Below, piece after piece: positions 34,738 to 43,275 of a stretch of DNA of 52,098 nucleotides (within the stretch, counting starts at the first letter, position 1; each line of letters begins with the position of its first letter). Under the pieces are notes generated by a model. That model saw only the letters and a list, made by a program, of their open reading frames with translations, was not told where the DNA came from and did not search any database. This DNA comes from an uncultured Acidobacteriota bacterium (GTDB lineage: Bacteria > Acidobacteriota > UBA6911 > CAINFC01), in the NCBI GenBank assembly GCA_903847975.1, contig CAINFC010000021.1, positions 1 to 52,098 of the forward strand. Direction: 5' to 3'. A program made the position numbers and the translations under genes.

Positions 34738-37700
34738 CTAAAAGGCAAGCCGAACGGCAAACTGCATCTGTCGCGGAGTGCTCACCGCATTGGTGATTGT
34801 CCCGAAATCGGGGCTTTCGATGTTGACAACCGGATCGCCCAGAGTCGGCGTGTTGGTCACATTAAAGGTTTCCCAGCGAATCTGCAGGCTCATCCCTTCG
34901 CGAAGCGCAAAGCTTTTCATCAATCCGAAATCCAGATTGAAGATCCCGTCCCCGCTGAGGATCCCCCGCCCGGCATTGCCCAAACGGTAAGTTCCGTCGG
35001 CATTGCGCGGGATGGCGAAGGCGGCCGTATCGAACCAGCGTCGGGCGGTGGGATGATCCAGGCTGGCCTCGCGAAGGCGATCCGGATACCAGGTGCCGAT
35101 CAGCGTGGATCCGAGACGCGTCCGGGCATTGGGAACCGAAAGAGTGAAGTAATGGCCGGACTGCAGGGCAGAGAGCCCGGACAACTCCCACCCTCCGAAA
35201 ATCCGGTCCAGGAGGCCGCCCCGGTTCAGCCAGCGCCGCCCCTGGCCGAACGGCAGCTGGTACAGGGCGCTTAGGATAAACCGGTGACGGGTATCGTAGT
35301 TGGAGTTGCCGCGGCTGGCTCCCAGATTGCGCCAGTCCTGAATTCCGCCGCCGCCGGAACCGAACTGTTCGTCGGTATTGTCAATGGAGTGGCTCCAGGT
35401 ATAGGCGCTGGTAAATAAAAGTCCACGGGAAAAACGGCGCTCCACCTGAAGATCCACACCGTGATACGAGGAATGGCCCGAGGGGGTCCGAACCGTAACG
35501 GTGTTCCATTGCGGTATGGGCCGGCGCTGCACTTCGGTGGCTGCAGGCCCCGGCGGGGAACCGTTCCAGTTGTAGGAATCCATGATGTAGCTGGAAGCCG
35601 AGCCGATATAAGCCACGGTAAGAGAGAGGCCCGGAACCATCTCGCGTTGCAGGGCCAGATTCCATTGCTGAATGGCTGGAAGCGGGAAATCCTGCTGCCA
35701 GTTGATCCAATTGGAGTTGTTGGGCGGTGTGGACGTATTCCCCAACAGGTCGGGAGGCAAGCCCTGGGAAAGCACCACCGCCGGACGGGTGGTCGTGGAA
35801 TTCAGCGTGGCGCTGCGCACGAACGGAAAATTATTGATCATCCGGCCGTCCGCTCCCAGAGAGCCCTGTCCCCCGTAGAAAATCCCGAAACCGCCGCGAA
35901 GAACCGTCCGCTTCCCGAGCTGATAGGCCAGTCCGATCCGGGGGCCGAAGTTTTTTGTCTCGGTGTCGACCAGGCTTCGGCAGGACCAGGAATCCCCGCA
36001 ATAGCCCGCTTTGCGGATGGTGTTGAACTGCGATCCCGGCTCCAGCATAAGGGTGTTCATCTGGTTGGTCTTTTCGAACCATGGGCTTTGCAGTTCATAG
36101 CGAAGTCCCAGATTGATCGTCAGCCTGGGGGTTACCTTCCAGTCGTCCAGGGCGTAGGCCATGTAGTTTCGGAAGCGCATATAGCCGAAAAGCCCGGTGG
36201 TCAGGGTAGTCGAGGAGGGCATGCCTAAAAGGAAGTCCGCGAAACTGATGTTGGTAAAATTGCCGTCGAAGGAAAAAGAACCGTGCGAGCTGTTACCGCC
36301 GTAGATGTCCGAGCGGTTCCACCGGAAGTCGATGCCGAACTTGATATTATGGTTTCCGCGGTTCCAGGAAATGTTGTCCAGCATCTGCCGCACTTCATGA
36401 ATCTTGAAGTTGGGCATGGAGCCCGGCTCGCCCAGGCCCTGGTAGCTGACCGCTCCGGACAGCGTGAACATCGGCAAGCCGAAGAGCCGGGAGTTGCCGG
36501 GTATTCCGTTAATGCCGTACTTGGCGGTCAGTTCGGACAAAGGCTCCTGGGAAAGCTCACGCTTGTCCACCTTCTGGCGAACGAAGCCGAACCGGAATTC
36601 GTTGAGCAGCCGATTCGTCAGGATCCGCGTATGCGAAAACACGATGCTGGTGGCGTCGTTGTCGTCCAGGGCGCGCTCGTTGTTCACCCCACCGCGTGCC
36701 GGAACCGGGAAGACGGAATCGCGCAGGGTGGTAATCCAGCTCCGGCTGAAGCGCACAAATGTGCGGTCTTTGGACGACAGGTTATGGTCCACCCGGATGT
36801 CGAGCTGATCCCGATCGACGGACCAGGGAGGATTGCGGGCATAATTTTCGCGGGTGCCCGAACCTCCGAAATTGGGGTCCGGCCAGAGGGAAAGCATCTT
36901 TACCGCCGTGGCGTCGAACCGCTCGCGGGGGATCCGGTTGTTGGGAAACGCCTGGCCGGTCAGCGGGTCCTTAATGGTACGCAAACTGGGACTGAACTCT
37001 CCATTGCGCTCGGCTGCGGTGGGAACGATCGCCAGGTCGGTTTGCTGCCGCCGTTCGCGTCGACCTTCCCAGGAGGCGAAAAAGAAAGTCTTGTCGCGAC
37101 GGATGGGACCGCCGAACGTCGCTCCGTATTGGTTCTGGCGCAGGATTTCCGGATCGGCCTTGCCGTCGCGGTTCCGGTCCACGTAGTTGAAGGGGTCCCG
37201 GGAATCGAAAAAATCGTTGCGAATGTACTCCCATGCCGTACCGCCGAAGCGGTTGGAGCCCGACTTGATGGAAACGATCATCACCGCTCCGGAGTTGCGC
37301 CCGAATTCCGCCGAATAGTTGGAAGTCTGCATGGTGAACTCAGCCACGGCATCGAGGGCCGGGACTACCACCTGCATTTTTCGGTCCTGCATGCCCATGA
37401 CGTTGTTGTTGTTGTCGATGCCGTCGATAATGAAGCTGTTCTGGGTAATCGGTTGACCGTGGGCATTGAAGCCGCTCTCCCGATCCCGGCTGCGGGTAGC
37501 CGGCATGACACCGGGCGCCTGCCAGGCCAGCTGCTGGAAATTGCGCCCATTGAGCGGCAGGTCCCGAATCTGCCGCTGGTCCACTACCTGGGCAATGGAA
37601 GAGGTCTCCGATTGCAGCAAAGGAGCGTCGGAAGTCACCGTAACCGTTTCATTCACTCCTCCCACTTCCAGACGAAAATCGGCGCGCACCCGCGCCTGGG

Positions 37701-38040
37701 CATGGATGGCGATCTCCGACCAGGAGGCCTTTTTAAATCCGGCCATCTCTACTGTAATGTTGTAGGTCCCGATGCGCAGCGGCCCCACCGTATAACTGCC
37801 GGTATTCTCGGTCGTAGCGCTATTGATCTCGTTGGTGTCGCGGTTGGTCACCGTTACGCTCGCTCCCGGCACAGCCGCCCCGCTGGCATCGGTAACGATT
37901 CCGGTAATCACCCCCATGTCCTGTTGCGCATGAAGAAAAGGAAGTTGGGCAACGAGCCCCGCAGCTAAGATAAAAAGGATATGCGGAGAACACTTCTTTC
38001 TTGGGTGGGTAAGTTTGGGAAGGAAAGTAGTCCATTTCAT
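34738..38040 (-). CDS. TonB-dependent receptor, Oar-like
   Basis: With the ATG at 38040 (GGAG ten bases upstream) this is 1100 residues. The long in-frame extension further upstream runs through repeat DNA and is unlikely to be translated. It has a signal peptide (about 14-40, ending LHAQ), a carboxypeptidase-regulatory-like domain (GVITGIVTDASGAAVPGAS), and a plug with LPLNGRNFQQLAWQ and NYSAEFGRNSGAVMIVSIKSG. A barrel ends in AVRLAF. It follows the heparinase-like gene in the same direction, with the 265-bp repeat and the candidate RNA gene between them. The pairing suggests import of unsaturated or uronic-acid-containing oligosaccharides, which is inference. Confidence 0.93.
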   Translation of the reverse strand: MKWTTFLPKLTHPRKKCSPHILFILAAGLVAQLPFLHAQQDMGVITGIVTDASGAAVPGASVTVTNRDTNEINSATTENTGSYTVGPLRIGTYNITVEMAGFKKASWSEIAIHAQARVRADFRLEVGGVNETVTVTSDAPLLQSETSSIAQVVDQRQIRDLPLNGRNFQQLAWQAPGVMPATRSRDRESGFNAHGQPITQNSFIIDGIDNNNNVMGMQDRKMQVVVPALDAVAEFTMQTSNYSAEFGRNSGAVMIVSIKSGSNRFGGTAWEYIRNDFFDSRDPFNYVDRNRDGKADPEILRQNQYGATFGGPIRRDKTFFFASWEGRRERRQQTDLAIVPTAAERNGEFSPSLRTIKDPLTGQAFPNNRIPRERFDATAVKMLSLWPDPNFGGSGTRENYARNPPWSVDRDQLDIRVDHNLSSKDRTFVRFSRSWITTLRDSVFPVPARGGVNNERALDDNDATSIVFSHTRILTNRLLNEFRFGFVRQKVDKRELSQEPLSELTAKYGINGIPGNSRLFGLPMFTLSGAVSYQGLGEPGSMPNFKIHEVRQMLDNISWNRGNHNIKFGIDFRWNRSDIYGGNSSHGSFSFDGNFTNISFADFLLGMPSSTTLTTGLFGYMRFRNYMAYALDDWKVTPRLTINLGLRYELQSPWFEKTNQMNTLMLEPGSQFNTIRKAGYCGDSWSCRSLVDTETKNFGPRIGLAYQLGKRTVLRGGFGIFYGGQGSLGADGRMINNFPFVRSATLNSTTTRPAVVLSQGLPPDLLGNTSTPPNNSNWINWQQDFPLPAIQQWNLALQREMVPGLSLTVAYIGSASSYIMDSYNWNGSPPGPAATEVQRRPIPQWNTVTVRTPSGHSSYHGVDLQVERRFSRGLLFTSAYTWSHSIDNTDEQFGSGGGGIQDWRNLGASRGNSNYDTRHRFILSALYQLPFGQGRRWLNRGGLLDRIFGGWELSGLSALQSGHYFTLSVPNARTRLGSTLIGTWYPDRLREASLDHPTARRWFDTAAFAIPRNADGTYRLGNAGRGILSGDGIFNLDFGLMKSFALREGMSLQIRWETFNVTNTPTLGDPVVNIESPDFGTITNAVSTPRQMQFAVRLAF

Positions 38041-38105
38041 AACAGCCTGTCTCCATCTGTCAATAATAATGGCCATTGTAGACTGGGACCTGAAGTCCGG
38101 TGGAT

Positions 38106-38370
38106 ATATGCCAAGTTTTGGTTCGGGTCGTACCGTTGATGATAGCATGGTTTTTTCCGGCTGAAAAGGAATTGTCATTCGAGCCAAGGCATAGGGCGCA
38201 GGGGGGATTTTTAGCCGCCGCCGGAACCGCCGCCGGTGCTGTGGAAGCAGCGAGGGGTTGGCTGCTTCTTTTCCACGGAAGAGGCTTTCGCATGGGTTCA
38301 CGAGCGGTTGGGGGGGGCGCCGTGATCCCGATTCCGCGTGCCCGCGCCCGATTGCAGTGGCGCGCGGAGG
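38106..38370. repeat. Dispersed ~265-bp intergenic repeat, copy 2
   Basis: This is homologous to 32270-32537, with GATGATAGCATGGTTTT near 38138, GTGGAAGCAGCGAGG at 38241-38255 and the facing GCTGCTTCTTTTCC, then GCGCCCGATTGC. The GGAAGC/GCTTC parts can pair into a stem. Both copies precede a minus-strand export-related gene, and this one ends where the candidate structured RNA begins. Confidence 0.7.
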
Positions 38371-38582
38371 GGTAAGCTGGCTTCGAGGAAATGCAGTACT
38401 CGTATCGTCGGAATGCGGCTCCCCACCTAAAGTCCCGGGCGGCGACTTGGACCGGTATTCTGCCACAGCGTCAGGTCCCTCCCAGGAGAGGAGGCCCTAG
38501 GATAGGGGGCGCGAGCGATATGAGCTGCCGGCATTTCACGCCCCGTAGGGCCAGGACACCCACATGGTGGGTGTCCTTTTTT
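38371..38582 (+). ncRNA. Candidate structured small RNA ending in an intrinsic terminator
   Basis: The segment has no open frame of note but contains several stems: AAGTC/GACTT (38430-38448), and a two-part hairpin formed by GGCCCTA (38493-38499) with TAGGGCC (38546-38552) and GGGGCG (38506-38511) with CGCCCC (38539-38544). This leads directly into a perfect terminator with a T tract on the plus strand. All flanking genes are on the minus strand, so the terminator makes sense only for a plus-strand transcript starting in this gap. I considered 6S, SRP, RNase P, tmRNA and common riboswitches and could not match their conserved parts. The 5' end is uncertain and could include the 265-bp repeat. 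Confidence 0.45.
38553..38582 (+). terminator. Rho-independent terminator
   Basis: AGGACACCCAC (38553-38563) and GTGGGTGTCCT (38567-38577) form an 11-bp perfect stem with an ATG loop, followed by a run of T (38577-38582). The opposite strand has no T run after the hairpin, so it acts on plus-strand transcripts. Confidence 0.85.
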
Positions 38583-38596
38583 CGTGATTCCGGGGG

Positions 38597-40750
38597 TCAG
38601 TTTCGGAGGGTATAGCCCTCTTTATCTTTCGTGAAGATCCATTTCACCCCTCCGGCCGACGGGCGGACGCTTACTTCGAGGTCACCGGAAGCCGCTCTTT
38701 CCAGCTTGGCTGTTCTGGCGAGGTCGGCGGCTTCCTGCCGGTCGCGGGCGGGAAGAATCAGCGTCACCAGGACCGAGCTGTCCGCTTTGGCTGTGGTCAG
38801 CGTTTCAAAATATGGAATCCAGCTGAATACCGCATCTTCCCGCACCGGAAGCGAGGGGAGCCGGCCTTTGCCGATTTCGAAGCTGTTATCCAGGACGAGG
38901 GGGATCAGCACCAGGCTGCGGCGCTGGACCGTGAGGAGAACATGGTTGTCGGCGAGGGTGTAGTCGGCATTGGGGAAAGGCTCGAGGTGGCTGTCCCGGC
39001 TGGAACCGGCTCTGGGTGCGGGCGCCACCCATGGGAAAAAGCGGGCGGCGATCCGGGCCCCGGGGGCGGACCCGACCTCGTCCAACAGGACGGCCACCGC
39101 CGGTTTTTCCAGGACGATGTTCCGCCTCCATTTCTTCAGCTCCTTGCCGGGATAGGCGCGGGTGGGATCCATGCGGACGTAGTCCCTTTTTTCGCCGGTC
39201 TGGAAATTCAGAATTTTTCCGCCGATCCCTTCCTTCCAGGGCTGATCCTTCCGCTTGGCGGAAAGCTGCTGCTCGCCGTTTACGAAAATGAGGTTGTTTC
39301 CTTCGCTGGAGGCCTGCGGATAGAGAAAGCGGTCGTCGTTGAAGTAGATCTCATCGTAGGCTCCGCTGCCCAGGTCGCGGATAAAGGGGACGCCGTGCCA
39401 GGTCAGAACGAATTGCCCGCAGTCCAGGTGCCCGTGATGGGGATCGTCATTGAAGCCCGCCTTGCAGGCGATGGTGAAGGCCGAGGGGTCCAGGAAATCG
39501 CTGCGGAGGATGGCCCAGTCGATGCTCCGGAAAAACCTGGATTTTTCCTTGGGCTCCACCGGCGGCACCGGGCTTTTCGGCCAGATCAGGTCATAAACGC
39601 TGCCCCCTCCGTAGCTGCCGCCGCCCGGCCCCAGGATCTTGTCCCGATACCACGCCGCCGTGCCGTTGCCGGTTTCGTCGATCAGCTTGTTCACCAGCCA
39701 GGAAGGACCCATGGGTCCGCCGCCGCCGTCGCCGAAATTAGCGGTCAGGCCAAAGAGAAAAAAGTCAACGGGATGATTTTTAATATTCTTGTGCTGAAAC
39801 AGGTTGTATTTCCCGCTGGTAGCCCTTTTCAAAGCGGCACTGAACGGCACGCCGGTGCGCAGCAGGTAGCCGTAATATCCCCGTCCTTCCTGCCAGCCGC
39901 CGTCGTCGCCGATCTGGTCGAAAGTCAGTCCGATGCGGTGGTACGATTCCGCGACGACGTCGATCAGCTGCGGATCCTCTTTCAGCAGAGTCAGCGCCGA
40001 GAGACCCAGTCCGTTATTGCAGACCGCCGACCAGTTGCACCGGTAGGAAGTCGCCCACCAGTGGTACTCGTAATTGCCCCGCACTTTGGTGACCGCCTTT
40101 TCCAGAAGGGCGCCCCGGATTTTGTCCCGCTCCCATTTTTTCAGCGCCGGGTACAGCCAGTCATAGGCGGTGGCGATGGTCGCCGCCCGATCCGCGGCCA
40201 TATGGTCATAGGAGAATACCACCCGATCGTCCGGAACGTTCCAGGGCCAGATGCGCGTATAAATAATGTCGAACTTGTGCGCCGGGTTGGTCCAGTCCGG
40301 TAGGTCGCTCATGGCCACGGCCAGCTCGATCCCCTTTTGAGCGTAGGACGGATCTCCGGTCATCTGGTAGAGAAATGCCAGGGTGAGGGATCCTTCCGTC
40401 AGTTCCGAGTAGTAGCGATCGGCTTCCGAGCCGTTGGCCACGTAGCGCGGATGGCTCGGAGGCATGGGCGCCGGATCCTTGACCTGAAAATACAGCCATC
40501 GGTGCCCTTGAGCGAGCAGAGCCGCCATGGTGTCCCGGCTTGCCGGATCGGCCTGTATTCTCTGCCGCATGGCGGGTTTGTCGGAGTCGGAAAAGAAAAG
40601 ATAGGGATGCTGCAGCCTGTCGATCGGAATGCTCCGGGCCAGATCTTCTTTGCTCCCCTGCGCCATGGCCAGTCTGCCGGCGGCCAGAAGCAAGGCGCAA
40701 AGAATGGCCCCCTGAACGATTTTAGAAACCGGTTTCCTCGTGGTAGTCAT
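38597..40750 (-). CDS. Heparinase II/III-like polysaccharide lyase-family protein
   Basis: This 717-residue exported protein starts at ATG 40750 with GGAGG seven bases upstream and has a signal peptide (about 12-34, ending AMAQ). An alpha/alpha-toroid domain (about 45-400) contains CNWSAVCNNGLGL and GGWQEGRGYYGY. The C-terminal beta-sandwich begins with FRSIDWAILRSDF, and H438-H439 lie in DDPHHGHLDCGQF, the histidine-rich motif of the heparinase II/III family. These enzymes cleave uronic-acid-containing glycans such as heparin, heparan sulfate, alginate or oligoalginate by beta-elimination. It sits upstream of a TonB receptor and near two sulfatases, which fits glycosaminoglycan-like substrates. 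The exact glycan is not decided by sequence alone. Confidence 0.87.
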   Translation of the reverse strand: MTTTRKPVSKIVQGAILCALLLAAGRLAMAQGSKEDLARSIPIDRLQHPYLFFSDSDKPAMRQRIQADPASRDTMAALLAQGHRWLYFQVKDPAPMPPSHPRYVANGSEADRYYSELTEGSLTLAFLYQMTGDPSYAQKGIELAVAMSDLPDWTNPAHKFDIIYTRIWPWNVPDDRVVFSYDHMAADRAATIATAYDWLYPALKKWERDKIRGALLEKAVTKVRGNYEYHWWATSYRCNWSAVCNNGLGLSALTLLKEDPQLIDVVAESYHRIGLTFDQIGDDGGWQEGRGYYGYLLRTGVPFSAALKRATSGKYNLFQHKNIKNHPVDFFLFGLTANFGDGGGGPMGPSWLVNKLIDETGNGTAAWYRDKILGPGGGSYGGGSVYDLIWPKSPVPPVEPKEKSRFFRSIDWAILRSDFLDPSAFTIACKAGFNDDPHHGHLDCGQFVLTWHGVPFIRDLGSGAYDEIYFNDDRFLYPQASSEGNNLIFVNGEQQLSAKRKDQPWKEGIGGKILNFQTGEKRDYVRMDPTRAYPGKELKKWRRNIVLEKPAVAVLLDEVGSAPGARIAARFFPWVAPAPRAGSSRDSHLEPFPNADYTLADNHVLLTVQRRSLVLIPLVLDNSFEIGKGRLPSLPVREDAVFSWIPYFETLTTAKADSSVLVTLILPARDRQEAADLARTAKLERAASGDLEVSVRPSAGGVKWIFTKDKEGYTLRN

Positions 40751-40809
40751 CTGATTTTCCTCCATTCTTTGCCTGTTTTATGTCGGTGGCGGCCCATAAA
40801 CCCTGACGG

Positions 40810-41355
40810 TCAGGCCGTAGCCCGGAAGGCATCGTGAAAAACGACCATGCCCTGCGGCCGGCTCTCGTCGAAAGGAAGGGCCAGAACATATTGCGGCGGG
40901 ACCCCTTCGATTTCCAGGCCGGGCAGGCTGCGGAAGCCGAATCGCCGGTAGTAGCCGGGATCGCCCACCAGAATACAGCCCCCGGCTTCCATGGATCGCA
41001 GCCGGGCGAGAGCGTGCTCCATGAGAAGACTGCCGATGCCGCGCCGGTGCAGTTCCGGCCGCACGCTGATGGGTCCGAGACCGAACCAGTGCGGGCTGCC
41101 GTCTGACAGGGTGACCGGAGAAAGGGCGACGTGGCCCACCACCCGGCCCTCCGCTTCGGCGACCAGCGAAATCGTCAGTGCCCCTGCCTCCCTTAAAGCC
41201 CGGATAATAAACTGTTCGGTATGCTCGCTGATGGCCAGAGTGGCGAAAGCCGATTCGGTTGTCTCGGTGATCGCCAGGTAATCCGGCTCCTCTTCGTCCC
41301 TGATGCGGATTCCAGTCACAACCACCATCTCTTTCTCAAATGAACGGGCAGACAT
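40810..41355 (-). CDS. GNAT-family N-acetyltransferase
   Basis: This 181-residue protein has a clear GNAT fold. TISLVAEAEGRVVGHVALSP forms the central strands, ISVRPELHRRGIGSLLMEHA contains the acetyl-CoA motif RRGIGS, and GCILVGDPGYYRRFGFRSL is the end strand common to the YhbS-like branch (predicted N-acetyltransferase with GDPxYYxRFGF). The substrate of that branch is unknown. An alternative ATG nine codons downstream (41328) is plausible because the first residues are not conserved-looking. It is 59 bp upstream of the heparinase-like gene on the same strand and may share its transcript, without obvious functional link. Confidence 0.88.
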   Translation of the reverse strand: MSARSFEKEMVVVTGIRIRDEEEPDYLAITETTESAFATLAISEHTEQFIIRALREAGALTISLVAEAEGRVVGHVALSPVTLSDGSPHWFGLGPISVRPELHRRGIGSLLMEHALARLRSMEAGGCILVGDPGYYRRFGFRSLPGLEIEGVPPQYVLALPFDESRPQGMVVFHDAFRATA

Positions 41356-41494
41356 AACTTTGTTGTGTCCTGGGAAGTTTACTTTCGGAAGGATTCGGAA
41401 TCAAGGGAGGGACCGGATTCCGGATCCCCGGCCTTGCAAGGGGGACCCTTCCTCACTCCTTCTCTCTGCTGTTTTGTGATTTTGTGATAATTTA

Positions 41495-43195
41495 ATGAAT
41501 GCTATGGGTATTGCCGCCGACATTATCCTGATCGTAGTCGCCGGATTCCTGGGAGGAGTTGTCGCCCACAGGCTCCGCCAGCCCCTGATTCTTGGTTATA
41601 TTCTTGCCGGTCTCTTTGTGGGTCCGCACACCGGCGGCGCCACCGTCGTGGAAACGGGTCAGGTGGAACTCCTGGCCGAGATCGGGGTTGCTCTCCTCCT
41701 CTTCGCCCTCGGGATGGAGTTTTCCCTGAAACAGCTGCAGTCGGTATGGCGCATCGCCCTGATCGGCACTCCCGTTCAGCTGACGCTGACCGTTCTTATG
41801 GGATATGCGTTGGGGAAAGGGCTGGGCTGGGAGACGGTTCCCTCCCTCTGGTTTGGCGCAGCGGTTTCCGTGTCGAGCACCATGGTGGTTTTGAAGACGC
41901 TGATGAACAAAGGCCTTCTGGGAACCCTTTCCAGCCGGGTCATGCTCGGGATGCTGATCGTCCAGGACCTGGCGCTGGTTCCCATGCTGGTCGCCCTGCC
42001 TCAGCTTTCGAAAACCTCCCTTCAGCCCGCAGACATTCTTGTTTCCATTCTTAAAGCGGTACTTTTTCTCCTGGCGATGTGGGTGGCAGGGATGAAATGG
42101 ATTCCCGGCCTGCTGCGGAAGGTGGCCGGATGGAAGTGCCGGGAGCTCTTTTTTCTGTGTGTGACCGCCATCGGGCTGGGTGTCGGCTACGTGACGTACC
42201 GGTTCGGGCTCTCCTTTGCGTTCGGAGCATTTGTTTCCGGCCTGGTCTTAAGCGAATCCGATTACGGGCACCAGGCTCTGGGGAATATCCTTCCGGTGCG
42301 CGATCTGTTCGGCCTGCTCTTTTTCGTCTCCGTCGGTATGCTCCTGGACCCGGTCTTTCTGTGGCAGAACCTGGGGATGATCCTGCTGGTGGCCGCGGCG
42401 GTTTCCTTATTCAAAGGCATTCTTTTCGCCGCTCTGGCGCGCCTGTTCCGCTATGGCAATGTGGTCCCACTGGCCGCCGGGCTGAGCCTGTTTCAGATTG
42501 GAGAGTTCTCTTTTGTGATTGCCCGCCTGGGATTGGGGCTGAAAGCCATTCCCGGGGAAATCTATTCGGTTCTTCTGACCACGGCGGTTCTGACCATGCT
42601 GCTCACTCCCCTCTTTTCCGGCCTGACCGGGCCTCTTTATTCCCGGAGGCGGAGGAGGCCCAGGACGGAAACGCTGCAAACCGTTCATATGCCGCAGGAA
42701 GGGATGGAAGGCCATGTGGTCCTGATCGGGGGAGGAAGGGTAGGGCAGAGCATAAGCCGGGTTCTGTCCTTACGGCACATTCCCTTTGTCATCGTGGAAG
42801 TCGACCACTATCGCTTCGAAAAATGCCGTGAGAAAGGATTTCCGGCCGTCTATGGAGACGGCGGATATTCCGTGGTTCTGGAAGCAGCCGGAATTGCCCG
42901 GGCCCGGATAGCCCTGCTGGCCATCCCGTCTATCGCCGACGTCAAGGGAGTGATTGATTCCATTCGCCTGGCTTCCCCACGGCTGCCGGTCATTGCGCGC
43001 GTGGAGGGCTTTGAGCAGGCGGACGATGTCCGCCGTATCGGCATGGCCCGGGTGGTGCAGCCGGAACTGGAAACGGGTATGGAAATGGCCCGCCAGGCGC
43101 TGCATTGCCTGGGCTTGTCTTCCGAGGAAATCCAGGTCAGCCTGGAGACCTTTCGCCAGGCGATCGAGACGGACCGCGAGAGTATTCCGGAATGA
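41495..43195 (+). CDS. KefB-like monovalent cation:proton antiporter (CPA2)
   Basis: This 566-residue inner-membrane transporter has about twelve to thirteen hydrophobic helices over residues 1-385 (for example [20 protein letters not shown] and [19 protein letters not shown], the CPA2 signature with LGMEFS). A C-terminal RCK/TrkA-N domain (about 403-520) begins [18 protein letters not shown] and contains [15 protein letters not shown]. Such proteins exchange K+ or Na+ for H+ under nucleotide or thiol control. The first ATG lacks a good binding site; a second lies three codons later. It stands alone between minus-strand genes and has no evident link to the polysaccharide genes. Confidence 0.93.
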   Translation: MNAMGIAADIILIVVAGFLGGVVAHRLRQPLILGYILAGLFVGPHTGGATVVETGQVELLAEIGVALLLFALGMEFSLKQLQSVWRIALIGTPVQLTLTVLMGYALGKGLGWETVPSLWFGAAVSVSSTMVVLKTLMNKGLLGTLSSRVMLGMLIVQDLALVPMLVALPQLSKTSLQPADILVSILKAVLFLLAMWVAGMKWIPGLLRKVAGWKCRELFFLCVTAIGLGVGYVTYRFGLSFAFGAFVSGLVLSESDYGHQALGNILPVRDLFGLLFFVSVGMLLDPVFLWQNLGMILLVAAAVSLFKGILFAALARLFRYGNVVPLAAGLSLFQIGEFSFVIARLGLGLKAIPGEIYSVLLTTAVLTMLLTPLFSGLTGPLYSRRRRRPRTETLQTVHMPQEGMEGHVVLIGGGRVGQSISRVLSLRHIPFVIVEVDHYRFEKCREKGFPAVYGDGGYSVVLEAAGIARARIALLAIPSIADVKGVIDSIRLASPRLPVIARVEGFEQADDVRRIGMARVVQPELETGMEMARQALHCLGLSSEEIQVSLETFRQAIETDRESIPE

Positions 43196-43198
43196 AGC

Positions 43199-43258
43199 GG
43201 CCGGCCCGGGAGCCGGGAGGAGGCCATGGCCGACGGCGAAAGCTCCCGGCCGGCAGCC
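43199..43258. terminator. Strong hairpin between convergent genes
   Basis: GCCGGCCCGGGAGC (43200-43213) faces GCTCCCGGCCGGC (43242-43254), giving a 13-bp stem with one bulged base. No T tract follows on either strand, so it may act as a Rho-independent-like barrier or an mRNA 3' end protector for the antiporter gene and the convergent secreted-protein gene. Confidence 0.4.
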
Positions 43259-43275
43259 GGCAATAGAAATTCATC

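Noticed and set aside
36283-37968. A 561-codon plus-strand frame opposite the 34738-38040 receptor
   Set aside because: It is antisense to an intact TonB receptor, has no signal or recognisable domain, and its composition mirrors the receptor's codons. Similar shadows lie opposite 26263-29445 and 38597-40750.
38041-38466. An in-frame 142-codon N-terminal extension of the receptor gene at 34738
   Set aside because: It passes through the 265-bp intergenic repeat, would bury the signal peptide, and a ribosome binding site favours the ATG at 38040.
38371-38582. Known RNA classes (6S, SRP, RNase P, tmRNA, common riboswitches) for the structured segment
   Set aside because: A TCAGGTCC stretch recalled the SRP loop, but the GGAAGGAAGCAG continuation is absent. 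The conserved cores of the other classes were not found either, so it is left unassigned.
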